12,585 bases of DNA from Candidatus Poribacteria bacterium (GCA_002729015.1 PBVO01000103.1:20085-32669); one strand, 5' to 3'; positions 1 through 7,777 are shown, numbered from the stretch's first letter. Numbers and translations are program-made. The notes: generated from the letters alone by a model not told the origin.

Positions 1-2447
1 CCCATCACGATTACCCTGCGAACAACATCCATTTTTTCTTCTAAATCGACATCGAGAATGGTGTTATCAACTGTTGGGAATTCGGTTAAATGCACACTTT
101 CAGGAGCATTTTGGTCCACCGATCCGACCAAATTTCGGTAGATAGAATCAGCCATAAATGGGGTGAATGGAGCTAGCAACTTCGATACTGTAACTAGAGT
201 TTCGTACAGAGTGACATAGGCCGATTGCTTATCTACTCCTACTTCGGCCCCCCAAAATCGATCTCTTGACCGGCGTACATACCAATTACTGAGCTCATCA
301 ACAAAATCGGCAATCGCTCTCGGAGCGTTGGTCAGGTGATAATTTTCCATCTCTGATCGCACTTTATGGATGGTTGAATTGAGCTTGGATAACAACCATT
401 GGTCCATGACTGTACGCTCAGTTATCGGTGGATGTTGCGATACATCAATCTGGTCTAAGTTCGCGTACATTACAAAAAAACCATAGACGTTTTGCAACGT
501 ACCCATAAACTTTCTTAGTGCTTCATCAATTAGCTCTTCTTGGAATGCTCTTGGAGTCCAGGGCGTGCAGGAGGTATAAAAATACCATCTCATGGCATCA
601 GCCCCTTGCTTATTTAAAATTGACCAAGGATCGACAGTATTACCACGACTTTTACTCATTTTAGATCCATCGGGTGCGTTAATGAGTTCCAAACAAAGAA
701 CGTTCCTATAAGCTGGCTGGTCGTAAAGTAAAGTGCCAGTAGCAAGTAAACTATAAAACCAACCACGAGTTTGATCAATAGCTTCAGATATAAAATCAGC
801 TGGGTAGGTAGCTGCCAGCTTATCTTTATTCTCAAAGGGATAGTGCCATTGGGCGGTATGAGCAACACCAGAATCGAACCAGCAATCTATGACATCTTCT
901 ACCCGGAACATCGTCCCGGTACAGTTTTTTTCACTTGTACAACCAAAAGACACTTCGTCAATATAGGGGCGGTGGAGTTCCAGATCGTTGCTTATATCGG
1001 GAGCTAGATCTTTCAATTCTTTTATTGAACCAACCACATGAGAGTGATCGCAACTATCACAATTCCAAACCGGCAAGGGGGTTCCCCAATATCTTTCTCT
1101 GGTCAGGCACCAATCGACATTATTTTCTAACCAGCGACCAAATCGGCCATCCTTGATATGGTTAGGATACCAATTAATTTGCTGATTGTGAGCTAACATT
1201 CTATCACGTATGGCAGTAGTACGAATAAACCAAGACTCGCGGGCGTAGTAAAGTAGAGGGCGGTCACATCGCCAACAGAATGGATATTCGTGTTCATATT
1301 CGTCTAGCTTGAACATTAAACCACGATCAGCCAAATTTCGAATAATGTCATCATCAGCATCTTTGACAAACATGCCTTGCCAAGGAGAAACGGATTCGAC
1401 GAATTTCCCAGCAGTGTCAACTAGTTGAACGAACGGCAGGTTATGTTTTACCAGCATATCGTAGTCGTCTTGGCCAAATGCTGGTGCTGTATGTACTAAT
1501 CCTGTACCGTCAGTCAGGTTTACAAAATCACCGTCGATTACATAAAACCCCTTCTGCTCTAAATCACCTGCAAAATCAAATATAGGTTGGTAAGACAAGC
1601 CAACTAAGTCTCGACCTTTACAAATTGATTGAATTTTCGGTTTTTGTTCCCCGAACACACGATCTACCAAATCTTTGGCCAAAATCAGGTTTTGTCCTTT
1701 GTATTCCACGGTAGCATAGTCGTAGTCAGCTCCAACAACAATCGCCACGTTAGAAGGAAGAGTCCAGGGGGTAGTTGTCCAAACCAAAAATGCTGTACTT
1801 GGGTCATCTTGTAAGGGAAATTTAACGTAAATCGAGGGGTCAGTTACAGTTTGATAACCTTGCGCTACTTCGTGGCTCGCAAGGGTCGTCCCACATCTTG
1901 CACAGTAAGGTTGTACTTTATGACCTCTCTGGAGTAGCCCCTTCTGCCAAGCTTGTTTCAACACCCACCAGACGCTTTCAATGTAATCGTTGGAGAGTGT
2001 AATATAGGGGTCGTCCAAATCCACCCAAAAGCCAATTCTCTCAGTCATTCGACGCCAATCTTGTTCAAACTGAAATACATTCTCCTTACATTTTTCAATG
2101 AATTGCTTTATCCCGTATGCTTCTAGATCCTGCTTGTTTTCGATGTTGAGTTGTTTTTCTACTTGATACTCAACGGGTAGCCCATGAGTGTCCCACCCAG
2201 CTTTTCGGTGGACTTGATATCCAGTCATAGTCTTGTAGCGGCAGACTGAATCTTTCATAATTCGAGCTAAAACATGATGAACTCCAGGTGGCGCATTGGC
2301 AAAAGGTGGACCTTCTAAAAAGACAAATGGCGTTTGTCCTTCCTTTTGATCTATGCTTTTATCGAAAATACTATGGTCTTTCCAAAAGGCTAAAATATCT
2401 TCTTCTTGCCGGATGAAATCAAGATTGGTAGAAACTTCCTTGAACAT
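1..2447 (-). CDS. ileS: Isoleucyl-tRNA synthetase, 3' end cut by window edge
   Basis: Cytoplasmic class I aminoacyl-tRNA synthetase that charges tRNA-Ile. I translated the minus strand from ATG at 2445-2447 and found 815 uninterrupted codons to the window edge; the family is usually around 1,000 residues or more, so the anticodon-binding C-terminus is missing only because of the window. The HIGH-type region is at residues 46-60 (GPPFANAPPGVHHVL), with GVHH in place of HxGH. The editing domain shows VWTTTPWTLPSN and DGTGLVHTAPAFGQDDYD. CxxC pairs (YCARCG, FCWRCD, WNCDSC) are typical of the type with metal-binding knuckles. CWFDSG and an intact KMSKS at 596-600 (positions 648-662) complete the active site. 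The start is supported by GAGGT at 2456-2460, 8 nt upstream. A promoter and an attenuator-like terminator precede it. Confidence 0.97.
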   Translation of the reverse strand, partial: MFKEVSTNLDFIRQEEDILAFWKDHSIFDKSIDQKEGQTPFVFLEGPPFANAPPGVHHVLARIMKDSVCRYKTMTGYQVHRKAGWDTHGLPVEYQVEKQLNIENKQDLEAYGIKQFIEKCKENVFQFEQDWRRMTERIGFWVDLDDPYITLSNDYIESVWWVLKQAWQKGLLQRGHKVQPYCARCGTTLASHEVAQGYQTVTDPSIYVKFPLQDDPSTAFLVWTTTPWTLPSNVAIVVGADYDYATVEYKGQNLILAKDLVDRVFGEQKPKIQSICKGRDLVGLSYQPIFDFAGDLEQKGFYVIDGDFVNLTDGTGLVHTAPAFGQDDYDMLVKHNLPFVQLVDTAGKFVESVSPWQGMFVKDADDDIIRNLADRGLMFKLDEYEHEYPFCWRCDRPLLYYARESWFIRTTAIRDRMLAHNQQINWYPNHIKDGRFGRWLENNVDWCLTRERYWGTPLPVWNCDSCDHSHVVGSIKELKDLAPDISNDLELHRPYIDEVSFGCTSEKNCTGTMFRVEDVIDCWFDSGVAHTAQWHYPFENKDKLAATYPADFISEAIDQTRGWFYSLLATGTLLYDQPAYRNVLCLELINAPDGSKMSKSRGNTVDPWSILNKQGADAMRWYFYTSCTPWTPRAFQEELIDEALRKFMGTLQNVYGFFVMYANLDQIDVSQHPPITERTVMDQWLLSKLNSTIHKVRSEMENYHLTNAPRAIADFVDELSNWYVRRSRDRFWGAEVGVDKQSAYVTLYETLVTVSKLLAPFTPFMADSIYRNLVGSVDQNAPESVHLTEFPTVDNTILDVDLEEKMDVVRRVIVM

Positions 2448-2455
2448 AATACGCG

Positions 2456-2462
2456 ACCTCAA
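2456..2462 (-). promoter_or_regulatory. Ribosome binding site of ileS
   Basis: Read on the minus strand the site is TTGAGGT, ending 8 nt before the ileS ATG. It is one of only two convincing Shine-Dalgarno sites in the window and fixes the ileS start. It lies just downstream of the U-tract of the leader terminator, so it is transcribed only if the terminator is read through. Confidence 0.7.
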
Positions 2463-2470
2463 TCGCCCTT

Positions 2471-2512
2471 AAAAATAAAATAGCCCATCACCAAACCGAG
2501 ATGATGGGCTAT
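2471..2512 (-). terminator. Intrinsic terminator in the ileS leader (putative attenuator)
   Basis: Perfect 11-bp inverted repeat: ATAGCCCATCA at 2480-2490 and TGATGGGCTAT at 2502-2512, with an 11-nt loop. On the minus strand it is followed at once by TTTATTTTT (2479-2471), the layout of a rho-independent terminator. On the plus strand no T-run follows, so its direction is toward ileS. It lies between the ileS promoter and the ileS start codon, 24 nt before the ATG. A terminator in that position would stop ileS transcription unless it is regulated, which is the arrangement seen in attenuation. The role is inferred; the hairpin and U-tract are seen directly. Confidence 0.75.
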
Positions 2513-2538
2513 GTCGATCTAATATGTAGAACTTGTCA

Positions 2539-2564
2539 ACCGACCGTAAGCTTATCCGGTCAGT
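2539..2564 (-). promoter_or_regulatory. Stem-loop in the ileS leader
   Basis: ACCGACCG (2539-2546) can pair with CGGTCAGT (2557-2564): 8 bp with one G-U wobble in the leader RNA and a 10-nt loop. It lies upstream of the terminator and overlaps the stop codon region of the 12-codon leader frame. A ribosome finishing or stalling on that frame would cover its 5' arm, so it could act as a middle element of an attenuator. The pairing is seen; the function is inferred. Confidence 0.45.
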
Positions 2565-2598
2565 CCCCACTAACTATCTGCTGGCCAACTAAAATCAT
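2560..2598 (-). CDS. Possible leader peptide of ileS, 12 aa
   Basis: Minus-strand frame from ATG at 2596-2598 to TGA at 2560-2562, encoding M-I-L-V-G-Q-Q-I-V-S-G-D. Five of twelve residues are branched-chain (I, L, V, I, V), including two Ile codons, ATT and ATA. It lies about 34 nt into the predicted transcript and upstream of the attenuator-like terminator, where leader peptides of branched-chain attenuators sit. Against it: there is no Shine-Dalgarno (the upstream bases are AATAAAAATAGCCCC), only two Ile codons, and a composition that could occur by chance in AT-rich DNA. The bases just before and over its start (2594-2606) nearly repeat the 5' arm of the terminator and could pair with its 3' arm. 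Confidence 0.3.
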   Translation of the reverse strand: MILVGQQIVSGD

Positions 2599-2638
2599 GG
2601 GGCTATTTTTATTGTCTTTTTCAACTGAGACTGAGATA

Positions 2639-2667
2639 ATCTTAGCAAACGCTTCTTTTTATGTCAA
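2639..2667 (-). promoter_or_regulatory. Sigma70-type promoter of ileS
   Basis: Read on the minus strand: TTGACA (2667-2662), a 17-bp spacer, then TAAGAT (2644-2639). This is a consensus -35 box, ideal spacing and a -10 box with one mismatch. Transcription would start near 2632, giving a leader of about 185 nt before the ileS start. No other gene lies downstream on this strand before ileS. Confidence 0.75.
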
Positions 2668-3055
2668 GCCTTTTCAGGTAATCTGTAATGCACATTCTTT
2701 GTATATTCATTGCAGACTCCTCTTTCATTTGTACTAGAGCCACAACGAGTTTGTAATCACTGAGCACTGTCGATCAAATCTGTAGATTGTACGATGTTAG
2801 CCCTAATTATGTGTAGATGCTAAACTCCATTTCGATTAACAGAATATTCCTGTGAATAGGCATATTATTCATCTCTGTGACAGGGTGATCATGAGTCAAA
2901 CTCAGTAAACTCGGACCTCACTCGTTCTTACTACGATTTTTATTACAGGTTGAGTATTTGATAGTCTTTGAAACTCCCATTTGCAACGACAGTATCTCAT
3001 ATCACGTTGAAGAGATCCTGTGTCAGTCTAGTTTTTCAGCTTATCTGTGTGTAAC

Positions 3056-3084
3056 TTGACATTTCATCAAGAATAACATACCAT
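3056..3084 (+). promoter_or_regulatory. Possible sigma70-type promoter for the 3490-9703 cluster
   Basis: TTGACA (3056-3061), a 17-bp spacer and TACCAT (3079-3084) on the plus strand. The -35 is consensus; the -10 keeps the key first TA and last T. If used, it would give a 5' untranslated region of about 400 nt before the first gene of the cluster, or drive a small RNA. I found no better match closer to 3490. Confidence 0.4.
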
Positions 3085-3316
3085 CTGGATCAACTCTGAC
3101 TACGAAATTCTGAAATTAGAAAACGGCTTTCTTGACCATATCTCGTTGATTTCGTTGGTTTACCTAATGCATTCTTCTCAGGTGGCGTCTTTCCTCTATT
3201 TTATACCATTAATAGTGTTCCTAGCTGAGACTTTTGAATTATTACAATAACTACAGGTAAGCGAATTTCAATATGGACCGTACCCTTTTGGCTTTCTGTG
3301 GAATAGACACTATTAA

Positions 3317-3368
3317 CCGAAAAGATCTGAGTTGTGTTTCTACACTCTATGATTCCCGAAAGATCTGA
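3317..3368. repeat. Short near-direct repeat upstream of the cluster
   Basis: CCGAAAAGATCTGA (3317-3330) recurs as CCGAAAGATCTGA (3356-3368), differing by one inserted A, with starts 39 bp apart (about four helical turns). Each copy contains the palindrome AGATCT. The pair sits 120-170 bp before the cluster's first gene, where an operator could lie, but a binding role is only a guess. Confidence 0.4.
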
Positions 3369-3489
3369 TCATATGTTATGTTAGTATCTTCTTGGGCAAC
3401 TAATCAGATAATATTGATCCGTTAGTAAGACGACTAAATCAATTAAGTTGGATGGTTAGTATTCCATTGAACATTAATTCAAAATTTGA

Positions 3490-4227
3490 GTGATCTCAGG
3501 CCCCAGAAGGATGTACGGAATTGTCCTAAATTTGTGTCGTTATCATTGGCGAATGACCGAATACAGACGTAGTCTGGTGGTGGCCTTTTTTTTGACTGCT
3601 TTAGTCTATTTAGTGGCGGTCGCAGAATTATTAGCTCGAGCTGAACCGAATGCTAATCAATACTTGTCAGTGTTGCTAGTAGTAGCTTCTTTTTTTAATT
3701 TTTCTTGCCTAACTCTAGCCGTTCATTTAGTTCCGCTTGCTATCTGCAGTTTGAAGTCAACAAACTTGATTAGTGCAACATTAGTTAGTGAGTTATCTGT
3801 TTGGATTGCGCAGTTGGCAGCCACATTAATTTTGGTAGTTAATCAATTTTTGATCTTTGCACCGCTGTTTGTATTGCAATTCCAACATATTTCATGGTTG
3901 GATAGACTGGAGTTAGGAGCAATTTTTATCTCGGGAAGTTTGTGGTTGCAAGTGATAGGGCTTATAATGTCTGAACACATTTACCAGCGTATTTTTCCAG
4001 GAAAATCCCCTAAAATGTTTATTTTGGGTACAATTATTTCTCTCATTGTATTGCCTGCGATATCCCCTGTGTCGTGGAGCCGATTGTTAAGTCCAATCTA
4101 TGTATTGGTAAAAAGTCTAATCGATGTTTCTAATGAAACTGGTGTTACATCATCCGCTATTGGCCTTTATATCATTGGTTATTTTTTATTTTCCTTAGTG
4201 CATTTCTTTTTGAAAGAGGTTCCTTAA
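3490..4227 (+). CDS. Multi-spanning membrane protein of unknown function, first gene of cluster
   Basis: 245 residues from GTG, mostly hydrophobic. Likely membrane segments lie at about 28-48, 59-86, 97-131 (possibly two), 141-161, 176-192 and 222-241, giving six or seven passes. A short basic N-terminus (RYHWRMTEYRRS) precedes the first. Size and layout recall permease subunits of ABC-2 type exporters, but there is no diagnostic motif and no ATPase gene in view, so I leave the function open. The start is uncertain. GTG at 3490 follows a stop codon directly and has no Shine-Dalgarno. ATG at 3511 is abutted by AGAAGG with no spacer. ATG at 3553 would still leave all the membrane segments. The stop overlaps the next gene's start by one base (TAATG), so the two are probably translationally coupled. 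Confidence 0.8.
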   Translation: MISGPRRMYGIVLNLCRYHWRMTEYRRSLVVAFFLTALVYLVAVAELLARAEPNANQYLSVLLVVASFFNFSCLTLAVHLVPLAICSLKSTNLISATLVSELSVWIAQLAATLILVVNQFLIFAPLFVLQFQHISWLDRLELGAIFISGSLWLQVIGLIMSEHIYQRIFPGKSPKMFILGTIISLIVLPAISPVSWSRLLSPIYVLVKSLIDVSNETGVTSSAIGLYIIGYFLFSLVHFFLKEVP

Positions 4228-5993
4228 TGGTGTGTGGTCGTATTTCTAGTATTTTGTGCTTATTATTTTTAATTTTTGGATTGTTTTTAACTGACGCACT
4301 ATTAAATGCGCAAACTACTGATAGAACAAATACACAAAGTGGTGAGATTTTAGATCCTTTGTCTATTCCACGATCAGTAATTGGTTCAGGTCTAGTTCGA
4401 CAGGTAAAATTTTCGCCAAAAGGAGATGAAATTGCCGTTACAACGACCCTTGGTGTAGAAATTTTGAATGCGAGTAATTTGTCTCCTTTGGCTTTTTACT
4501 CACTGAAGCCAGGAGTCTCAAACGCTATTTCGTACAGCACTGACGGTCAAAAAATTGCTGTCGTTGCTGGTTTAGAAACTTTCGTAATTAACCGAAGAAC
4601 TAACCAGACAATTCAACTAAAGAAAGCAAAACAAGTTCAGGGAGTCGCTTTTGCTCCTGATGATCGTTTATTTACGCTGGTCTCTGATGGTATCGTACAA
4701 GTTTGGGATAGCCAACAAGATTTAGCTGATTTCGCTACCGCAGAGCCAAAAAAATGGCATCAACACCGTTATCGACCGCGAGCTATTTCTTTTTCACCAA
4801 GTGGTAGCTATGTAGCGACAGGCGCCGCAGATCGGGTGATCTCTATTCGCAGGTTAAGTGACGGTCAATGGATGGGAAATTTATCTGGGGCAGGATTAGT
4901 TAACCAGATTGCGTTTTCGATGGATGAAAGCCAATTGGTCGCTAGTAGTTTAGAAGGTGTACGGGCTTGGAGTGCTAAAACCATGCAAAGAACGAAAAAA
5001 CTACATACTAAAAGAACTGGATCTGACTATCATCTAGCGACTGATCTGAATAGCTTTCGTTTTGCTATTGTTAGCCGTACCAGTGGAAATTGCGCCATTT
5101 GGGATTTAATGTTGGAAAAAAAAGAGGCCGAATTTCAAGTTGATATTGGGACTATCTCGGCTACTTTTCACCCACAAGGAAAAAATTTTGTTACCGCGAC
5201 ACCCTACTCGATAAAAATTTGGAACCCCGATAATGGAAAGGTCATATCGAGTCGAGACACCTACTATCGGATCAACAACTTCGGTTTTAGTGCTGATAGT
5301 AGCCGCATGATTTTATCCACAGTGAGCCAAATCAGTGGTGAAGTGTTTGGGAAATTGATGTTATGGGATGTCGTAGACAACCAGTTGATACATCGGTGGG
5401 TTGCCCACCAAAGCGAAATTAGTACTGTTCGTTTCAGCCCTGATGGAACTCGTATCTTATCTCGATCGATTACTGAACCAAACCCAGAAAGCCCAAAAAG
5501 ATCCAATCAAGTTTTGCGTATGTGGTCTACAGATTCCTTTGAACAAATTGGGGCTGATTTAGTCGCTAATCGAGAACAGGTTAATACTAGTCAACTTAAA
5601 GATCCTAAAATTATTGCTCCATTTGATTTTAATGTTGAAGTAGAAATGCTAGCTGATGCATACGAAAGCAGCAAAGATCAGACCTACATAGTTATGACTG
5701 ATAAGCAAAAAATGATTTTATGGAAGGCGCCTAAGCAATTCCATTTTATCCAGCGATCATACTGGCCAGTGATCTATAGACAACAAATTTCTCGTGCAGC
5801 CTCTAATAATGGTAAGCATATAGTTGTGGTCAAGAATAAAGATATTGAAATTGATCTGGGACCGGGTACACCTCGACCTAGGTTGAATGAACACCGAGGA
5901 AATATTAAGCAAATGCAGTTCAGTTTTGACAGTCGCTACCTAGCATCTTTAGCTTGGGATACTGGTGCATGCGTCTTGTGGAAATTTGACTGA
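4227..5993 (+). CDS. Exported WD40-type beta-propeller protein
   Basis: 588 residues. The first 28 form a Sec-type signal peptide (hydrophobic core ILCLLFLIFGLFL, probable cleavage after LLNA), so the protein should act outside the cytoplasm. The rest is degenerate WD40 repeats with the pattern V..F.SP.G..IA......V.IW. Examples are VKFSPKGDEIAVT (60-72), VAFAPDD with VQVWD (140-161), ISFSPSGSYVATG (187-199), ATFHPQGKNFVTA with IKIW (312-332), VRFSPDGTRILS with LRMW (401-433), and a last MQFSFDSRYLAS with VLWKFD at the very C-terminus. I count about ten or eleven units, enough for one large or two smaller propellers. No enzyme domain is visible; such proteins usually scaffold or bind partners. 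AGAGGT at 4215-4220 supports the ATG, which overlaps the upstream stop by one base. A 23-nt gap leads to the cytochrome gene. Confidence 0.88.
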   Translation: MVCGRISSILCLLFLIFGLFLTDALLNAQTTDRTNTQSGEILDPLSIPRSVIGSGLVRQVKFSPKGDEIAVTTTLGVEILNASNLSPLAFYSLKPGVSNAISYSTDGQKIAVVAGLETFVINRRTNQTIQLKKAKQVQGVAFAPDDRLFTLVSDGIVQVWDSQQDLADFATAEPKKWHQHRYRPRAISFSPSGSYVATGAADRVISIRRLSDGQWMGNLSGAGLVNQIAFSMDESQLVASSLEGVRAWSAKTMQRTKKLHTKRTGSDYHLATDLNSFRFAIVSRTSGNCAIWDLMLEKKEAEFQVDIGTISATFHPQGKNFVTATPYSIKIWNPDNGKVISSRDTYYRINNFGFSADSSRMILSTVSQISGEVFGKLMLWDVVDNQLIHRWVAHQSEISTVRFSPDGTRILSRSITEPNPESPKRSNQVLRMWSTDSFEQIGADLVANREQVNTSQLKDPKIIAPFDFNVEVEMLADAYESSKDQTYIVMTDKQKMILWKAPKQFHFIQRSYWPVIYRQQISRAASNNGKHIVVVKNKDIEIDLGPGTPRPRLNEHRGNIKQMQFSFDSRYLASLAWDTGACVLWKFD

Positions 5994-6016
5994 TTCTATT
6001 TGTTAAAAAACTATCC

Positions 6017-6403
6017 TTGAGTACGGAAACAGTTCCTAAGTCTTCGCTATTTGTCTGGTGGGTAACGATTGTCATTCTGTTTCTATCAATTCTATTCGGG
6101 TTATTTGTTTTTTATCTCTCCAAAACTCATCAATTTAAAGCTGATTCTGGTCCTACTTTTATCGATGTATCGAGCTATCCAGCTGAAATGCAGAAAAAGT
6201 ACCATGTTTTTGTCAATAAATGCTCACGATGTCATACAATAGCTCGCCCTATTAATTCTGGATTTACGGCTGAACAATGGCCATCATACGTACAAAAAAT
6301 GAAGCTGAAAACAGGGTCTGGGTTGACCGACAAAACAGCGAATCAAATCACAGATTTCTTAATTTTTGACGCCAATAATAGAAAATCGACATCTAATAAT
6401 TGA
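6017..6403 (+). CDS. Membrane-anchored monohaem c-type cytochrome, small
   Basis: 128 residues from a TTG start. A hydrophobic segment at about 11-35 should anchor the protein with its C-terminal domain outside the cytoplasm. The domain has one haem-c attachment motif, CSRCH (residues 69-73), where the cysteines bind haem covalently and H73 is the proximal ligand. M95 in VQKMKLKTGSGLT is the likely distal ligand; the W88...M95...I111..FL spacing fits class I-like small cytochrome c domains. It would carry electrons at the membrane surface; its partners are unknown. I see no other haem protein, oxidase or haem-lyase gene in the window, which makes the setting unusual. No Shine-Dalgarno precedes the TTG and I found no in-frame ATG upstream after the WD40 stop, so the start is moderately sure. 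The next gene begins 3 nt after its stop. Confidence 0.85.
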   Translation: MSTETVPKSSLFVWWVTIVILFLSILFGLFVFYLSKTHQFKADSGPTFIDVSSYPAEMQKKYHVFVNKCSRCHTIARPINSGFTAEQWPSYVQKMKLKTGSGLTDKTANQITDFLIFDANNRKSTSNN

Positions 6404-6406
6404 TCA

Positions 6407-7765
6407 ATGCCCAAATTGAGTCAATCAACCGACCTAACTGTCGGTAGTATTCCAGGCCACCTGTTACAGATGACAGGACCAATTATTCTTAGCCATATCC
6501 TGCAAGATGCCTTCAACATCGTTGATATGATTTGTGTTGGACGGCTGGGTGCGGATGCACTCGCGGCCGTTACCATTAGCGGTAATCTACTCCGATTAAT
6601 TACAATCTTTGCTCTGGGAATTTCAACTGGAACCGTAATTCTTTTATCTCAATCAATTGGGGCAAAAAAGAAAATCCAAGCGCAGAGCCTAGCTGTCCAA
6701 GCCTTATTTCTTTCTATAGCTTTCTCTTTGTTGGTAGCGGTATTCGGCTATTTTTTTGCTGAATTTGGATTGCGTTTTTTGGGTGCCGACCCGGCTGTCA
6801 TTCAGCTTGGAACTGCTTATATGCGGGTTATTCTGCTTGGGAGTATTACTCATTTTAGTTCCATGACTTTATCGGCTATTTATCGAAGTACAGGTGATAC
6901 CATAACTCCTATGCAGGTACTAATTCTATCTACTGTCTTAAATATTGGTCTGGATTTGGTACTTATTTTCGGTTTGATGGGCTTCCCTGAATTAGGTGTG
7001 ATTGGCTCCGCCTACGCCACTGTAATTGGTAGAGGAGTTGGTGTGTTGATTCTATTATTTCTGTGTTTATCGGGACGAAAAGGTCTACTCATTCGGTATC
7101 ACCGACCTAATTTCAACCAGATGTGGCAAATCATACAACTGGGTATATTTAGTGCAATGCAAGGCTTTTGGAGACATATATCCCGTATTGGTTTCATTTG
7201 GTTTGTGGCCAAACATGGGACCTTTGCCATTGCAGCTTATGGAGTTTGTATGCGCTTACGAGTATTCGTTATGAACCCTGGTTTTGCTTTGGCTGGTGCT
7301 GTTGCACCTATTGTGGGGCAGAATATAGGTGCAAAATCGATTGATCGAGCAAAATCTGCAGTTTCGTTTGGTACAAAATTGGCAGTAATTATGATGGCAA
7401 CTATTGGACTGGTTCTATTCTTAATACCTGATTTGGCAATTAGCTTGTTTTCTAAAAATCCCAAGGTTATTGGAATTGGCTGTATTTTCCTGCGGTATTT
7501 GACTCCTTCTTTTGGTTTTATTGCTTTATCTCTAGTTCTCGGTAGATCGCTGAATGGAACTGGCGATACCTTCTGGCCTATGGCATTGACATTTATTAGT
7601 CAAGGTGGTTTGTTGGCTTTGTTTGTAATTATTTCCTTTTTCTGGAACCAAGTTGATCTTATGGTGATTTGGATTGGAATTTCAGTATCTAACCTATTTC
7701 AAGGCGGTATGATGTGGTTAGCATATCACTGGCGAATGGCAAAAATAGAACAGAAAACAATTTGA
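6407..7765 (+). CDS. MATE-family multidrug/organic cation transporter
   Basis: 452 residues, the usual length for the MATE family of 12-pass inner-membrane antiporters that export cationic compounds in exchange for Na+ or H+. The two-fold internal repeat is visible. SQSIGAK (81-87) mirrors GQNIGAK (304-310), and RSTGDTITPM (160-169) mirrors NGTGDTFWPM (383-392). The N-terminus (PGHLLQMTGPIILSHILQDAFNIVDMICVGRLGADALAAV) is a typical MATE start with the D36/D40 region of the first helix. The substrate cannot be told from the sequence. The ATG lies 3 nt after the cytochrome stop without a Shine-Dalgarno, so translation probably depends on ribosomes from upstream. In this cluster it may export a compound linked to the envelope proteins, but that is conjecture. 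Confidence 0.93.
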   Translation: MPKLSQSTDLTVGSIPGHLLQMTGPIILSHILQDAFNIVDMICVGRLGADALAAVTISGNLLRLITIFALGISTGTVILLSQSIGAKKKIQAQSLAVQALFLSIAFSLLVAVFGYFFAEFGLRFLGADPAVIQLGTAYMRVILLGSITHFSSMTLSAIYRSTGDTITPMQVLILSTVLNIGLDLVLIFGLMGFPELGVIGSAYATVIGRGVGVLILLFLCLSGRKGLLIRYHRPNFNQMWQIIQLGIFSAMQGFWRHISRIGFIWFVAKHGTFAIAAYGVCMRLRVFVMNPGFALAGAVAPIVGQNIGAKSIDRAKSAVSFGTKLAVIMMATIGLVLFLIPDLAISLFSKNPKVIGIGCIFLRYLTPSFGFIALSLVLGRSLNGTGDTFWPMALTFISQGGLLALFVIISFFWNQVDLMVIWIGISVSNLFQGGMMWLAYHWRMAKIEQKTI

Positions 7766-7777
7766 TCAGAGTATATA

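Larger units (their letters stand above)
2668..3489. other. Gene-free region, about 820 bp, between divergent ileS and the plus-strand cluster
   Basis: I see no credible reading frame, tRNA or rRNA signature on either strand here. It contains one promoter-like match (3056-3084, plus) and a short near-direct repeat (3317-3368). It also has a palindrome TGAGTcaaACTCA at about 2893-2905. Two widely spaced inverted 10-mers, TTAATAGTGT (3209-3218) and ACACTATTAA (3307-3316), are close to chance expectation. The length is large compared with the tight spacing of the genes that follow. It may hold regulatory sites, an unrecognised small RNA, or the eroded remains of a gene. Confidence 0.6.

Noticed and set aside
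2562..2611. Plus-strand terminator formed by AGTCCCCA and TGGGGCT followed by ATTTTT
   Set aside because: The stem is only about seven pairs with a bulge and a loop near 28 nt, and no plus-strand gene ends upstream; the same bases make better sense as part of the minus-strand leader.
2448..2632. T-box riboswitch upstream of ileS
   Set aside because: The conserved T-box sequence (AGGGTGGNACCGCG) is absent; the nearest run, AGTGGGGACTGACCG, matches only loosely, and the leader is short for a full T-box.
2501..2737. 78-codon plus-strand frame (MMGYVDLICR...)
   Set aside because: It lies wholly antisense to the ileS leader and promoter, begins inside the terminator hairpin, has no ribosome binding site and shows no protein-like pattern.
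3209..3316. Inverted pair TTAATAGTGT / ACACTATTAA as ends of a mobile element
   Set aside because: Ten-base arms 88 bp apart are expected about once by chance in a region this size, and there is no transposase or target duplication.
3490..4227. Calling the first cluster gene an ABC transporter permease
   Set aside because: The membrane layout is compatible, but there is no diagnostic motif and no ATP-binding subunit in the window, so the label would be unsupported.
7237..7464. Minus-strand frame inside the MATE gene
   Set aside because: It is a shadow of a long, clearly conserved coding frame on the other strand and has no features of its own.
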